Origin: Astropecten irregularis
Taxonomy: Eukaryota > Echinodermata > Asteroidea > Paxillosida > Astropectinidae
Length of the DNA stretch: 64,000 bases
Assembly: GCA_963971285.1 (NCBI GenBank)
Contig: OZ020262.1
Coordinates: 13,309,308 to 13,373,307 of the forward strand
Direction: 5' to 3'
The notes beneath the pieces are model-generated. The model was not told where the DNA came from and did not search any database. It saw nothing but the letters and a program-made list of their open reading frames with translations. The position numbers and the translations under genes are program-made. Position 1 is the first letter of the stretch; every line of letters starts with the position of its first letter. Of this stretch, positions 42,901 through 57,900 are shown piece by piece.

Positions 42901-45900
42901 TAAAGCATCCCCCCCCCTCTTGAAATTTGGCGGCACTTTTATGCTGGAGGTGCATTTGGGCATTACTGATCAGCATTATGCGCGGTTCTGACTTCCCGTC
43001 ACAATGATGTGAGTTTTTTTTTCTTTCGTTGGCTTGCAAAAGGACGGATCGATATAAAGGTGGACTCGTGGAAAATGGCAGCAGCTTTGTGGCTGCATGG
43101 ATTTCCAAGTCGACTTGCTTTTTCTCTTTTTTTCTTTTGTCCCTCTTTACAAGTACTTGTTACCAACACGAAGTTTTATTAATGATCTGACAAACTGCTA
43201 ATGGATGGATACATTCATGTACACGTTATGGTCTGATAATCTTGTGTCATAAAATGAAAATGTTGCACAGTTTGCATTCAGTTTTTTGTTTTGTTGATCA
43301 TGTAAAAAGTTTTGGAGTTGTATTTTGCTTTGAGGCTGTGAGCTTTATAAATGCAGGTACATGAAGGGTAGAATGACGTTTACCAGGGTATGCAATGTAA
43401 GAACTCTCAAGTGATGCGCTGTATTAATTGTAATAGGAAAGTAACTTGGTTGCTCTAAGCAAGCAAGTGTTGGGCTGTGAATACTTTGTAATAATTTAGT
43501 TTGGAATGAATTGATGGGAAAGTTTCACATACAGGTCGTTTACACTCAAATGGATGTTAAGTAGGCCCCTGCATCATTGTATGGAAACAGTTAAACATCA
43601 TCTCAGTCATTTTTGTTTCCAAAGCAAATTCCTTTTCATCTTCAGACAGGACAGTCTCTCTGATGCTTCCTTGGGCAAAAAAATGGCTGTTCTCCATTTG
43701 CAAGGACACATTCCTCTCTTTGTGACAAAGTTGTATTTTGCAGTTACCACATGTTTAGACCTGCTCCAATCAATTATTGGAAACCAGTTTGTAGGTCTTG
43801 TCAACCGTGCATGTGCAATTAGTTTTTTCTAGCAAAGATATTATTTTTTAGCCTCAGTGGAGGATTACTCATTTTTATTAAGAGCATTCCAGTATTTTGG
43901 AACAAGAGTTTACCTTAACACACATGTGTCCTGGTGTCCACAACATGTTAGAGTCGTGTAAATGTACCATTCAGTTTTCCTAGCAGGGCCTATTATCTGG
44001 ATGCATGTCCTGTCACACATCTTGCCCCAATCTGATGGCATGACCCATTAACATGCAGACATAGTTCAAGGCAGATCTCAACCTGAAAACATGTTTCCAT
44101 TCTCTGACTGAGTCAACAATGGTTTTGGTTTAGGAACCACTGAATACATTTCCGACTTGTTTGCTAATCCTGACAAATGAATAACCTCTGAGAGAATTAT
44201 ACATGCCACTTTGTTCCTGTGGAAAGCTCCTGGTCTTACTGATTTCAGGGAGACCAGACTTGAGGAAACTCCGCTTGGTACAGCACTACTAGTATTGTAC
44301 ACCTGTACATATAGGATAGTTCACAGTCACACAGACTTTACCTGAATTTGTATCCTTGTGGAGACATGGCTTTCTTCTTGAGTACTAATGAACACTCTCT
44401 GAAATTGAAATCGCTCATCCCATTTGAACCTGAATCACTTTTCTGGGTTGAAATCTGTTGCGAAGATATATAACTTGTATAAAATACTTCTGTTTGTGAC
44501 TGGTCTTGGAAATTCCTCCTTGTTGAGTTGATTCCAAATATCAGTTTTGTGAGAACCTAGTGGAGACCTACACACCTTTAGAATTTCCCTGCTATGGAGA
44601 TGTTTTCATCATACTATTGTGCTCGGTCTTCATTCACATTGGTTTCTTAGAAGAAAACATACGTTAGTCACCGAGTTATCATACTTCATATCATAGTGTA
44701 TCATAACACTTGCCTGTGAAAGTTCCATGCAAACTTGGGACTTCATTTTTTGAGAAAACAACAAAAATCACCTCAGTACAAAAGCTGTACATGGTTGTTA
44801 TTTCATTGTGTCCTTGTTTAAAAAAAATAAATTTACATACAATTGTGTATTATTAAAAAGGTCTTATATTTATATCATTTTGAACAGTTTGGTAAATAGG
44901 GACCTTTTGACATTGTGGTTTGATTGCAAAACGTTGTCACCTGGCACCAACCTTTAAGTTTCACTTCTGAGGCAATGAAATAGGCCCTAATGATCTTTAT
45001 TTTTGTGAGTGAATTTTTGTTTATTAAGTGTTTAAGTTTGGTTGTGAGTGCCCAAGTCAGCTAGTGCAATCTTAGGTTTTCAAATGCACTTTTTCTTGAA
45101 TACATTGTAGCCGGTATATATCGGTCACAGTGTGAACTTTGACAGAGTAAGATTTCTGACACAGACCTCTAAATTTAGTTGATTTTATTTCATTCTTCAA
45201 GGGAAAAAAATTGTTTCAGAGCACAAAAGCACACTGTTACCAGGCAGGCTTTTCAGAATTTTATCAGCCAGTGACACAAACACCGAAACAGTAGCTGAGC
45301 GTAGTAGATCCATATGAACTGGAATGCCAGTGGCATTGCTGACCCCATCAAAATAGTGTTTGAGGTGACCAACTGTTGGCCGTAAATTATTCTGCCAATT
45401 GTAACCAGGGTCAGATCTGGGTTTTTTTTTATGGGTTTAGATCGTTGATGAGTATACTGCCTGGATTGTAAAGGAAATGTCATAACTTTTGAAGAGTTTT
45501 TACCCGACTGAGCAACTGCAGGAATTGTCATTCAGTGAATCATCAAATCCCGTTGACCAATTGCCAGGCAAACATTTCGGTGGTACGGGTAAACTTATAT
45601 TCAAATAAATAAATCTTGCAAATCAATTCTCACAGAATGCAAGACTATTACGATTGCTTGCCATCAGACAATTATGTACTGTGTGCATAGGTTTTTCAAT
45701 TCCCATATGTAGTACGGAATTACTTTTTAAGGTACAGTACAGGATTGGTAACATCCCAAGACAGAAATGTTCACATATTGATGTATAACTTTCAGGATAT
45801 GAAGATGGTGCTGGTAGAAACATACAGTTAAAATAAATCTGCCTGAAATGGTTTATTTATCCAGAAACTAGTAAAACAAAGACCGAAGGCAGTTTTGATC

Positions 45901-48900
45901 TCGGGATAAGATCAAAACCATGCTTTACGTTTTATCAGAAACATTAGAGTCGGGTTTTCGTTATTTTCTCATGACGCAGATGTCTGATTGAGCTCAAATT
46001 TTCACAGGTTTATCATTTCATGTAGGCCTCCATGATGGATCAGACGAAGTATGAGTGCTGCTCTTTGGCCTTTACCAATCATGTATCATACCTTTGAAAC
46101 TCTGTGCGGCCAATGCTCGCTAATTTATTTGTGCGCAGAATTCTGGCAGACCTTACCTGCACTAGACGTAGCATATGTCTGGCATATGTGTCTGACATAT
46201 TAAGATATGTACTGTTCTGTTATGAGAAAATAACAAGCAGACAAACTCTTAAAGGTAGTATCATACTTTGGTAAGAAACCAAAACAGAAATGTTCACAGA
46301 TTTACGTATAACTTACAGGGTATGAAGATGGTGGTGGTAGAAACATAACGTTAAAATTGTTCCGCCTGAAATGGTGTACTTAATTATCCAGAAATTAGTA
46401 AAACAACGACCGAAAATCTTTTTGATCTTTTAAAAGATCAAAAGTAAAAGAGAAAAGATTTGAGAAATACTGTGGCTTTTTTTTCCCACTGTTTTCTCAA
46501 AAAGTGGGCAACATATGGGACTGAAATTTTCACAGACGACTGTTACTGTATCTGTCGTGACATTTTTGCCCATGAATCTGTATTTCTTTGATAAAAACCA
46601 AAGTATGATACTACCTTTAACAACGTTTGTAAATTGCAGTTTCTGTGTACAAAATTTGTTTGATATTGGCATTTTCCCATGGGGCTGGCTAGTGGTTGTT
46701 ATTGCAACATTTCATTTCATTTCGATGATTCACTTGAACAGCAGTATTGGTATTATGAATTTCTGAATTACTGCACTGAAGTTCAAAATAATGTGAGAAA
46801 GCTTATAGGGCCTACATAACGGCAATTGATTTCAAGTTCCAAAGTCAACAATCTTTTGGTATTTGGTATTTCCCTCTTGTGCAAATTCCCAAGCAGCGGA
46901 CAATGGTCTTTTGTGATTGCGTCTAGCGCGGGTCATATTCATGCTCTTGCTTCATCGGGTCTGTGATATGTTGGCGGTTTGGAGGTGTCAAAAGAGAAAA
47001 AAATGAGAAAAGAGAAAAGAGAAAAAAAGAGAAAAAAATGCACCCACATGTACATGGTTGTGTGTGCACAAGGGAGAAAACGTCACAAATTTACGATTGA
47101 ATGAATTCTACTTGTAGAAGGTTGGGGTTTTGTTGGTGGTTGGAACGTCATACAGAATTCTAAGTATTACACACAGTTTTAAAAAGTCAGTGACTATGAT
47201 GAGTACGGCATAAACAGCATTAATTCTCCATAAACATGCACATAGGCATACGGTGCAGTTTGTATTCATGTCCGTGTTTTCCGGATTAGTATTACTATTT
47301 CAATGAATTCACAAGTGGTTAACTTACACCCACTTGGTGCTTGAGTCCTCGTGCAAGATGCTGTGTATTGCTCCTCTTCACCCAGGAGTGTGGTGTGAGA
47401 TGGCTTTGTGCTTGATCAGCCTTTAGGGCTTTTCACGCTATCCAAAATTGGATCGAACCCCAAGATTTTTTGCAACCCTTTTCATACTTGAAATTGTTTA
47501 ACTCCGAGCCAACCCAGGTAGGATTGCCTAACCAGATCAACATCAACCCTGGTAGGGACCAGGGTTGAAAATCTCCAGGGTTGAAAATCTCAACCCGGTT
47601 CCAAAGTGCATTTGAGTTTCAGAGACATGCATCAGTGGTGCTCACATTTTACAAGAATCATCTTTTTGTTGTTGTAATTTCATAATTCATAGTCATACTT
47701 TGGGTTTTGCCAAAGAAACGCAGATTTATGGGAAAAAATATCAAGAAAGATACAGTATCAGTCATCTGTGAAATTTCGAGTCCCATACAGTGCTCACTTT
47801 TTGAGAAAATAGTGAAAAATGCTCACGGTATTTTCAAATCTTTTTACAGGAGTTTTGATCTCCTATTCTGTGTATAGTCCTGTACATATCTCCCAAGAAT
47901 ACACTACACAGTATCCGTGACAGAACTTGAATTTCCGATATATAACTTTCCGGGTTTCTTTGTTCCATTTCTGCCTGCATTCTCCCGCATTACTTCCGTC
48001 ATTTTTAATTCTCCCAACAAAGCCTGGGTTTTTTTTTTCTTCTTTTTTTGAAGATTAAAATGCATTTAGGTAAGGATTATCATATGCCCCGAAGCTGTGA
48101 AGCTTGGCGGTTAGAGAAATCCAAACAACTTGATTGGTTGGGCCTCCTAGTAACTGAAAGGACCTTTTATTTATTTCCCCTATAGGCGAATAGAAATATG
48201 CGAATATTTTCTTTCTTTTTATTGTGTGCCAAGGAGCTTGAAATTTTTTTTTTTCCACAAGAGTTATTTGTCTTCAGATTTACGGTTTTAAGTTTTACGC
48301 TCGAAAAAAAGTTACCTCCCCCCCAATACAAATTGAGCTATGGTCTGGATGATTTGTACACAAATATTTCATTTAAAACTTATTCAGATTTTTGCAGATT
48401 ATTTCTGATATCACCTGCCCCATATATAAAAGTTCTGGTACAATTCTTTGCTGTTTTTACGGTCGAACGACCACATTTTTCCCTGCAGTTGATGGTCGCA
48501 CGTGCATGCGCCCGAGGGTACGCAGATTTTTATCCACATGGTCCAAGTTTTGGAGCAACACCTAATTTCCTTGGAAAAGTCCCATGTTGTGGACAAAAGA
48601 TATGTAGTTTTGGTTGTAGTGTCCCTCTGACAAGTCACTTTGCAAGGTGCATGCACATTAATTCTTGTTTCTGTCCAGTCAAATGTTATTGATTTTTTAT
48701 TTACAATATGTTTGAGAATTCCTCAATTTTTTTCCATTGGTAAGCTTTCCATCTATGATGTTACTAACTGCATAAACTTCAAAAGGGCAGAACAACATTC
48801 TCTTTGTGAAGGGCACCTGCTCGAGAGTGCAACTGAATTGTTTTCTAATGGGAACATTAGAAGGGGCACCAAGGCAGTATGCCACTGAGGTACTTGCTTT

Positions 48901-51900
48901 CAGTGACTCTGTTAAGTTCCAACCTTGCCATAAATAATAAAATTTAGGCTTAACTTGGTCGGGTTTTTTTCTGAAACTAGTCCTGTTGTGGTGCTTAGTT
49001 GTGTCCTAATGGGTGCATTCGTTTAGCTCCCCCGGGTCAGCCGTTTCTGGGAATGGTCGTGTTTTACTGCACAAAACAAGCGAGAGAATGGCGACGAGGT
49101 TGACTGGTGTCAACCCGGGGGAGCTAAACGAATGCACCCACAGATAACTTTTGTCACAGGGACTAACCTCATTTAGTCTTACCGAAGTTAGCACCTCAGT
49201 TGAACATACCCTATTTTCCACCTGTAAATAGATGGAAGACCATATTGTAAAACTTATAACACTAGCAGTGTTCAGACCTGACATGTTCAGACTTCAGACC
49301 TAACAGTGGTGACAGAGGTTGCAAAGAATTTGTCTTATATTGATGCATTGGTTATGGTAGATCTTCAGCTCACCAATGAATGACTCTCGTACAGAGCTGA
49401 ATTTTGTTTCAAAAGGGGAAGTTCCATTCATTCGCCTTTAAATAGTGGGAAATGGTTGACTTGATGTATTGTACGTCGTCCATCCTTGTATACTGTGCGT
49501 ATAATCCTGCACAGCCCGGTGAGCCAACTTTAATGAGCACTAAGTATTTCTAAATGCCTATGGTTCATTTGGTCGGCCAGACGATTACTTCACAGGTTCT
49601 TTAAATGGACATATAACCGGCCTCTAATTAACTGTCCCTAGATCGAGCAATTGTGGGGCTCTTCCCTGTTAAGAAGTTAAATAACCATTTCTTCCATTGT
49701 CATGCATCATGCACACAGAGGCCCGTTGCACGGCAGCTGAAACGATGGAATGTGCGGGCTTCTCGAGAAAAAGACAAGACAAGAAAGAGAACCCATTAAA
49801 AGATATCCCCGCCTGCGACTTTTTTTCTTCTGGCCCTTACTCTATGGGTCAACAGAACTCATCATACCTGGCTTGTACCAGCGCGGTTCCATTGTAGGCC
49901 CCGACAATCAGTGCCGGGTACATAAAGGCATTGAATGGTCCGCACTGGGTTCACTGCCCAACGCGCTATAGCTCGGGGCCCGGATTGCTAATCCGAACAC
50001 TGTGATATTAAGATGGAGGGGTTTTGTGGGAGCCACTGTGTGACTACTGTGCTTCAGTGGTGTTGGAGAGGCCTTTCAGGACCTGGAGTCTTGCATTCAC
50101 TTCTGAGTATGCACCAGATTAACCAGTCATGGCCGGCGGGTAGGCGGGCATTGTCTACCAAGGACACCCCATCACTCTCTTTCCACCACCCTTCTGTGCT
50201 TTCCACGGGCTGGACTGAAGCTGTAAAGGAATCAAGAGAACTTACTGGGGAGCTGTTAGCTGCAACATAGGGCAGCTAATTTTTCATCAGGTTGGCTGCA
50301 TTTCATGGCAGCAGGGGCAGTGATGTATATTTAATTGGGGGAGCAGGAGGGGGAGCATGCCTAAAAGGCAGGGCAACAATGCCGCTGTCAGACTCCCCCA
50401 AAGCAGCCTGGGCATGGTGTCAATACACACAGCCTCTAGCATCTGACAACCAACCCTACAATTCCTCTCTTGACCAAACACCAACCAAACCCCTAGTCCT
50501 CTAGCTTTCATTTCCAGAGCCTCCCCTGCACACACCGGGAATGAAACGACAAAGAAACTCCGCTTAGACTTTTCTCCACCACCGACCCAACAACGTAATA
50601 AATGGCATGTCAGAGTGCGGCCCGGTAATTTCTGACCAATAAAAAGGAGGTTATTCACTCTTGTGGAATGTTAAAAGCTCTGTAGTTGGAAACAGTTTAC
50701 CGATACTATCATGCACTTGCCAAGTTAAATTCCAAATCAGTGAGATTGCACCTTTAGAAGGCCATGGCTGCCATTTTCTCAACAAACATTGTGATTTGTG
50801 TTTTTATCTCTCCAGACGGTTGACCTTAGTAAGGGTCAGGCAAGCAGGAAAAAACAAATGATTTCTTAAATGGAAGCACATTTTGTTTTATCATACCCAT
50901 GAGGACTGTCAGAAAATGTTGAGTTTTAAACATTTCGATCCAGACATTGCGAAAAAAAAACATGTTGCTCAAAACATCCACTCCTTTAAAAGCTGAAGAC
51001 CCTCATAAAAATCACAGAAAGGTTCAGGTACTATGTAGGTGAGCACAGGCCAAAGCCAGAGATGCAGCTGTTCAGATTTTAATCTGGAAACAGATTTTGT
51101 TTTTCAATTTTTTTCTCCCCAATTCCGATTGTTTTCCCCTTCAGATGTTTTGAATTGTACATTTTATTTTCAAGTCTCCTTTGACTTATCTTTTTGACAT
51201 TGCCTTGGATCATGCTTGTGTCTACACTCGGCACGTCCAGTCATTTTCAGTTTGCTTTTGGCATTGTCCAGTTGCATAAAAGCCAAATAAAATTTGTTTC
51301 AGATAAGCCCATAATGGGACAAAACAAATTGCAGATAACAAGTTAGTTTCAGTTTCCATCCATTCCTCCAAATAGTGTCCCAATTATTTCATTTGCAAAC
51401 AGAATGGTGTTTCTCAAATTCACTGAGGGCTATGTAGGCCTACATGCTACAACCGCTGCTGAATCACTGTGTAGCATACACGATGCAAAAAGCAGAAGAT
51501 TGATAGAGTGAAACCAAGGCCCATTGAACACCCTCGCCTGTCCTTTTCACAAACACCCTCCTTTCCATCTAGGTGTGAATTGGTGGGATAAAGGCAGACT
51601 GGTCAAAAGAAAAGATCCACCAAATCCATCTTGTGTCTAACCGCACTTGAAACGTCGATAAATTCACCATTCCAAGTATTTTGACAATGGCATGCCTGGT
51701 AACACTGTGTGTAATCATGCATTGCGATCCGCACAAGGCCTTCTTTTCCTGCCTTTTCTGGTCAGGATATGCATCTGATGTTCATAATAGTTTTGTAGGT
51801 TACTTCACTGCCAAATGCTTTCAAATTTGATAAATGACAGACAGTTTGTCCTGGTGGTGCCATTAATTATTTTCCCTGCAACAAAAGTGCATAGAGATAC

Positions 51901-54900
51901 AAGAAAACTGCCATATTCAATTTGATAGCGATGCTAATGGACGCACAGTATATCAAACCCAACCAGTTGAAAACTTTGAAGCCCCGCTTTGGAATCTTTT
52001 GATTGCAGAGAGTTCAATTTGCCAGACTGCTTCACCCATCAGTACTTGGCATCAATGATGATTACACCTGGTATATTTATGTGCCTTTAGAGAGTTCCAA
52101 ATTGAGATAAATGTATCACCCTCCAACTGTGGATAATTTATACAACTTCCCCTGGAAAAATAAAATATCTGTGCACAGGTGTCTCAGACCGCCTTAAATG
52201 TTTAAATTACGACGGGCTCTCAAAATTCCAGCATTCTGTAGCCGAGCATGATGGGTTGAAGTTGAACTGATTGATTTTACAGTCTGTGCTCGCTAGTGCA
52301 GGGGACCTGTGATTTCTATACTGATAACACCTTCTGCTAGACTGGTAAACAGCTCCACATCATCGATCCTATGAGCATGACATCTGCAGAAGCATTAACA
52401 CACCCTGGAGTGCCAATAATATAATTGTGTGACCTTTACGTACATTAATAAGGCACTAAGGACTTCCCAATATGTGGCCAGCCCAGGGCTTCCCTCAGTC
52501 TTACTCACTGAGCTGTTACTCAATCAATTGAGATTGACATCAGTATCTGGGTTGATCTTAAATTCCACGACTGCAAAACCATTCATGATGTGTTGTTTAA
52601 AAGCGAGGCCGAGTTGTAGCCTACATACATGGATGGCTTTTATGTTGGCCTGGTATTTGAAGGTTAGCTGATGCCCTGATGAAATCTGTTGCCCTGATTG
52701 TTTCCACTTTAAATTGTGGAATGACTTTGAAGATTTTCCTTCAAGGACCTGTAATCTGTAGTGTCTTATATTGATACATTGATGAGTGATGTTGTGTGAA
52801 TAGTAGTTCACATTTCATAAACAGAAGAGTAATTCCAAAAGATAATATATTGCCATATATATTGCCATATTATGGCTAATTGGACATTTAGAATAAATTT
52901 CCCATTAGGGGCCTATAATGTAAATTGCTAATTTAACAAAATATGAAACGTTACAGGCTTTCCGATGCCTGAACCAAAAACCAATCAAAGGTTAATTTAA
53001 TAATGGCAATTAATTTTTTAAAAAGAAGAAGAAGAAAAAAGTCATTGAAATAGATTCCATTTAAAGGTACTATCATACTTTGGTGGCGTACCGAAACAGA
53101 AGTCTTCACAGATTTACGTATAACTTAGGCTTTCACTACAGCCTATGTAACAAACAACACATTTTTTTAGGTCAACATAAGCCAATGTCATGAAATTACC
53201 AGTGACACACCCAAGTGATTATGTAAATGCCTGCAATTGTGGACTCCTTATTGTTCCTCTTTTGTTTGAACTTGAACTTTTTGGCAGCAGCTCCATTGGT
53301 TTTGTACATGCTTTCCAACCGTGGACCTTTTTTCCATCCGTGGACCCTAGTGTCCCTTTTCTTATTAGTTCACAGTTTGAATGCCAAGTACTCACTCACA
53401 CACACTCCAATTCTCATTTCTCATATTTTCCTCGTTTTGAAAGACCATCCAATCATTCTTTAAGCTGCTGACAATAGCTTTAGAGTATTAAACCCAAGAT
53501 AAAGCAGCTCATGGCAGAAAAACAGAAATGTTATCCAGCACTAAAGACCCAGTGAAAATATCCTCCGGTGCTAGCACCCTGAAATCAAGACAAAATACAC
53601 ACAATGAGAGCCCTACTGAAACCAGCATTCTTAACAGTTTACAGTGTTGTATTACCAGTATTGAAGGTGTAGGCGTTCAGTTTGCAGGTGTTTGGATTTT
53701 ATAAAGTAAAAACCTGAACATGAACTTGAAATTCAGGAGAGAACTAATTCCACATATCAAAGTGTCATACCACAAGTAATTTACAGAAGGCCCTGTTCAG
53801 GAGAATTTAAGTGGAATAAAACTTTGTGTGTGGAATGTTATTTGAATTATGGACATATACGGGAGTATCTCACATGTGAAATTTCAAGTGTACGGCCACT
53901 CTCCCTCAATTGTTTATTTATGGTTGCTTTTATTTCAGAGTTGTATTTCCTTAAATTTAAACATGTAGGCCTATATTTCTTCTTGAATAACACTATCGCT
54001 CCCACTTACCAGCCCAAAGCAGATATACCCCTATTAATGGGTTATATCCGGAGTCCCATGTCCCATAATTATAGGGACATTGAGGTTTGGGCAACTTATG
54101 AATGAATAATATCTCTCTATTTTTGGAACAGAGAGGGTTCTGAACAAAAAACCCAGAACTTTGATTTTTCTTGTTTTTAGGAGAACATTATTAAACTAAA
54201 TTTCAAATATTACATAAATTCTTGTAGTTTGTTTGATAACTTCCAATTCTGGTTAAAAAGTTGTTTTGCCTTTGAGTGATCCCTGATAATAAACTGTAGG
54301 CTGATCATTTTTCAGGTTTGCCGCATTGCTAATGTTTCTTGCATCTTAGACGATCCTTGAGATAGGCCTATATAGCGGTATGTGAGTGCTTTCATGGCTT
54401 CTGAAGTTATGACTGCCAAACGAACAAAGATAATTGACTATTAGGGACACCACCTATATACGGCTGGATAGTTCAGTTGGTATAGGAGCACTGGGATGGT
54501 ATGTTGCCGAACCTTTTGAATCCAGCTTTGTCAATTTTCTTTGCTTGATGACATGAATTATTCTAGTCAGTTTCCCTTGTGGTCCACTCACAACAAAATC
54601 TAAGATAAATTGTCTCAAAAGTGAGTCAAACCAAGAGGGAAGTAGACCCCATACCCCTTTAAAATTGTTAGAGTTTGTCCTTCATTTTAAATGCACTTTG
54701 GGTAGGTATTCCTAGTCCTTGATTTATATAACATTTCATCTTTGCGTGACTGAGGGAACGATTGTGGTATATTAAGGCCTATTTGTGCCCGTTGACATAT
54801 GTGAGTACGTGATCATTCCTGAAACCAGTGGCTATCACTGTCAGCGTAAGGCATGCACGGGAGTATATTATTAAAAACACAGAGTATTGTACTTTGCTCC

Positions 54901-57900
54901 TTTCCTGCGATCTCCACCTGGTTTGGGTTTTAGTCTACTATAGCCTGGAGCATCAATGCATATACTGCACGGCTGGTTTAATATTGCACAGACCCATGTC
55001 GGTATTGATCCTAGTACATTAAACCAGTGAGAATTAATTAAAGATAGGCTTTAAAGAGGCAATCCGGGTCCATTTCACAGCAATTATTTCCTAGGTCATT
55101 TAGAATATGGTACATATCTCAGTCAGAATGGTAGAGGTAAGCACTGGTTGTTGCTTGCAAGGCTGAAAGATTTAAGATATTTAAAGTATTTAACCAGCAA
55201 GATAAAAAAGGCTATTCGAAAATATGGTAAAAGCATTTCAAATTTATGATTTTGTAACTTATTAATATTATCAATAACTCGAGAATGATTTGTGCATTGC
55301 ACAGTCAACCAAATCCTGTGACTACATTCTGAAATGGCTGAGAAAGTGGGCACATACAGTTAGTGATAATTCAGAAAGCTCTGTCCCTATGCGTTACTGT
55401 ACAGTATATCATGTCTGGTAGAGTGGCATAATGTACAATCCCATTAGGAATTACATTGACCATTTTTTTTCTACTTTGGCCAAAAAAATCAAAGGCAAAT
55501 CTTTGTCCTCAAAACAAACCTGCCATGCATGTGCTGCATTTGTACTCTCATTTGTATGAGTCTTCAATTTATATTATTTGTAATGGAAAGACATCTGAAA
55601 TTGTTTTGATTCACCATTAGATAGCAACAGGTCCATCCTCCATTGCTCAGACCATAGAGTAAGGAAGTCTCTTTCTCCCCTCAGACCATGGAGGAAGGAT
55701 GCTTAGACCTCTTCTTAGCCAAAACATTCCATCAAGAATGTTGTTGTTATTAGGGAAACTGTGGCATTAAATGTCTTGTACAATAATAGAAGCTGGGCCA
55801 TGTAGGGTTGGTTAATTTGCAGACGTGCCCCAAGGGGGCATCACTGGCTCCCACTTCAGTCTCCCTTGGGGGACCTCTTACCAGTTCCCTCTCTTCTACC
55901 ACTAGTACCACCAGTCTCACCTCAAACTAGATTGTTCACTTGATAAAGGTCACTGGTCTGCAGCCCATGGGAAAAGTCAGCTGACCCTTTTCCTCTTTTT
56001 TTTTAAACAACAACATTGTGCATGGATGTACACAGGGCAGGATTGTAATTTCCAATGGTTTACAGGAAAATGCTGGATACTTCGTGTTTTTTTTACAACT
56101 GGGGGCAACAGCAGTATGGTGTTGATGTTATTTTGCACAAGTGTGAGTGGGGCGATTGAGGACAAGTTGGCCAAAGAGAGTAGGCCTACATTATGTAGCC
56201 CAGACAGGGGGGTTGCTAAATGTGTACGGAACGTGTGCATGGAGAGATTTGGTTGCTGCTGCTGCTGTTGTTGCTGCTGCTTCTGCCATTGCTGATACTA
56301 AACTGCTGTTGCTTCTGTGGTCATTGTTGCTGCTGTTGTAGCTAATTTTTGGTCATTGAAAAGTGAACAAAGGAAACTTGACTGGAGCGGGATTCGAACC
56401 AGCGACCTCCGGAAACCGTACCAGCGCTCTTAGTCTTACCAACTGAGCTATCCAGCCCTATATGTTGGTGTTGTCCTTATTAGTCAATTATCTTTGTTCA
56501 TTTGGCAGTCAGAAGCCATGAAACCACTCACATACTGCTATATCCCAAGGGTCATTGACAATACGTTTAGTCTATATAGTACGTACAGTCAGTATACCAG
56601 TCAGTTTCCCTTGTGGTTATTTGTTGCTTATGTTTTAATAAATAATACATTGTACCAATGCTGTTGATAATACTGAGTGATGTATTAAAATACTAATGAT
56701 AATAAATGTTGCTGCTCATATTGTCAGTTCATGTACAATTCATAGCACATTTCACAAAATTATCCAACGGAATCTCTAGGAAATAGCCTGTCAAATCGGA
56801 TGCATGCAATTATCTTTTCAGGAGGAATTCATGCGTCTAGAGCAGGTGCAAATGATCCCTTCAACAACACTCCAATGGTAATAGCGCTCCGCACTAATGA
56901 CGTCACAAAATCCCCGGCTGTCAGACAAACATTGTCTAACACGCGTAGTGTACATGGACGCGCACACCCACACATGTGCATGGTTGCAATGTTTGTCAGA
57001 GATCCGGTGCTATTTTTAGCGTAAGTGCGGAGCGCTATTGGCTGAACAAATGTACCTGTGATGCACCTTGCCAATGACATTCTCCTTGAAAAGCATCATA
57101 TTCTAATCATAGAGGAATTTCCTTCCTCTATGTTCTAATGTACTAAAATTAGCCACTTGTGCAGCAAAATAGAATTGACTGTTGAATTTAACATACAATT
57201 TGGGAGGTGGGGGATGAACTTGTACCTGTAGTGTCTAAATTTTTACTCTACCCAAGGGAACCTGCCCGCTAGTCAGCAGGACTCTATCAACCCACAAAAC
57301 GTCAGGTATTTGGAATTTGACATTTATATCATTAGTAACTCAATATACCAAATCCAGTGGCATATTTAGACCGTGGTGAATCAGAAACACATTGGGACAA
57401 ATGGTAATAGGGGTGTAGGGTATACCTTGAATGGCTCGTTCAGTATTGGCCACATGGGAAATTAACTGGCAGGCAGACATTAGGGGACACTTCTCCCTTA
57501 TCTGTTTCCATTGTGAGAGATGAGGGCTTTTCATACTAAGGGCTTTTCACACTATCCAAAATCTCGGGATTGGAACCGGATCGAACCCCGAGATTTTTTT
57601 CAACCCTTTTCACACTTGAACATTTTCAACCCCGAGCCAACCCGGGTAGGACGACCTAGTTGGATCAAAATCAACCCTGGGACAGGGACCAGGGCTGCCG
57701 GTTCCAAACTGCATTTTATGCTATGATCCGTGTCGTTAAATGAGCTGATTCACCAAAAGCATAGTAGTGTGAATGTTGCGACTCTTCGATCCGGTTTAAA
57801 AACGTGCCGGCCTGAACCGATGCGGATCTGGGTTGGGTTCAACACGGATTGAAAAGGAGATAGTGTGAAAAGGTCTTAGGTGTACAATATCCTGCCCTTT

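Noticed and set aside
50287..50658. 123-codon minus-strand frame with a hydrophobic stretch
   Set aside because: No recognisable domain; the run of Leu and Pro is what a local GC-rich segment would give by chance.
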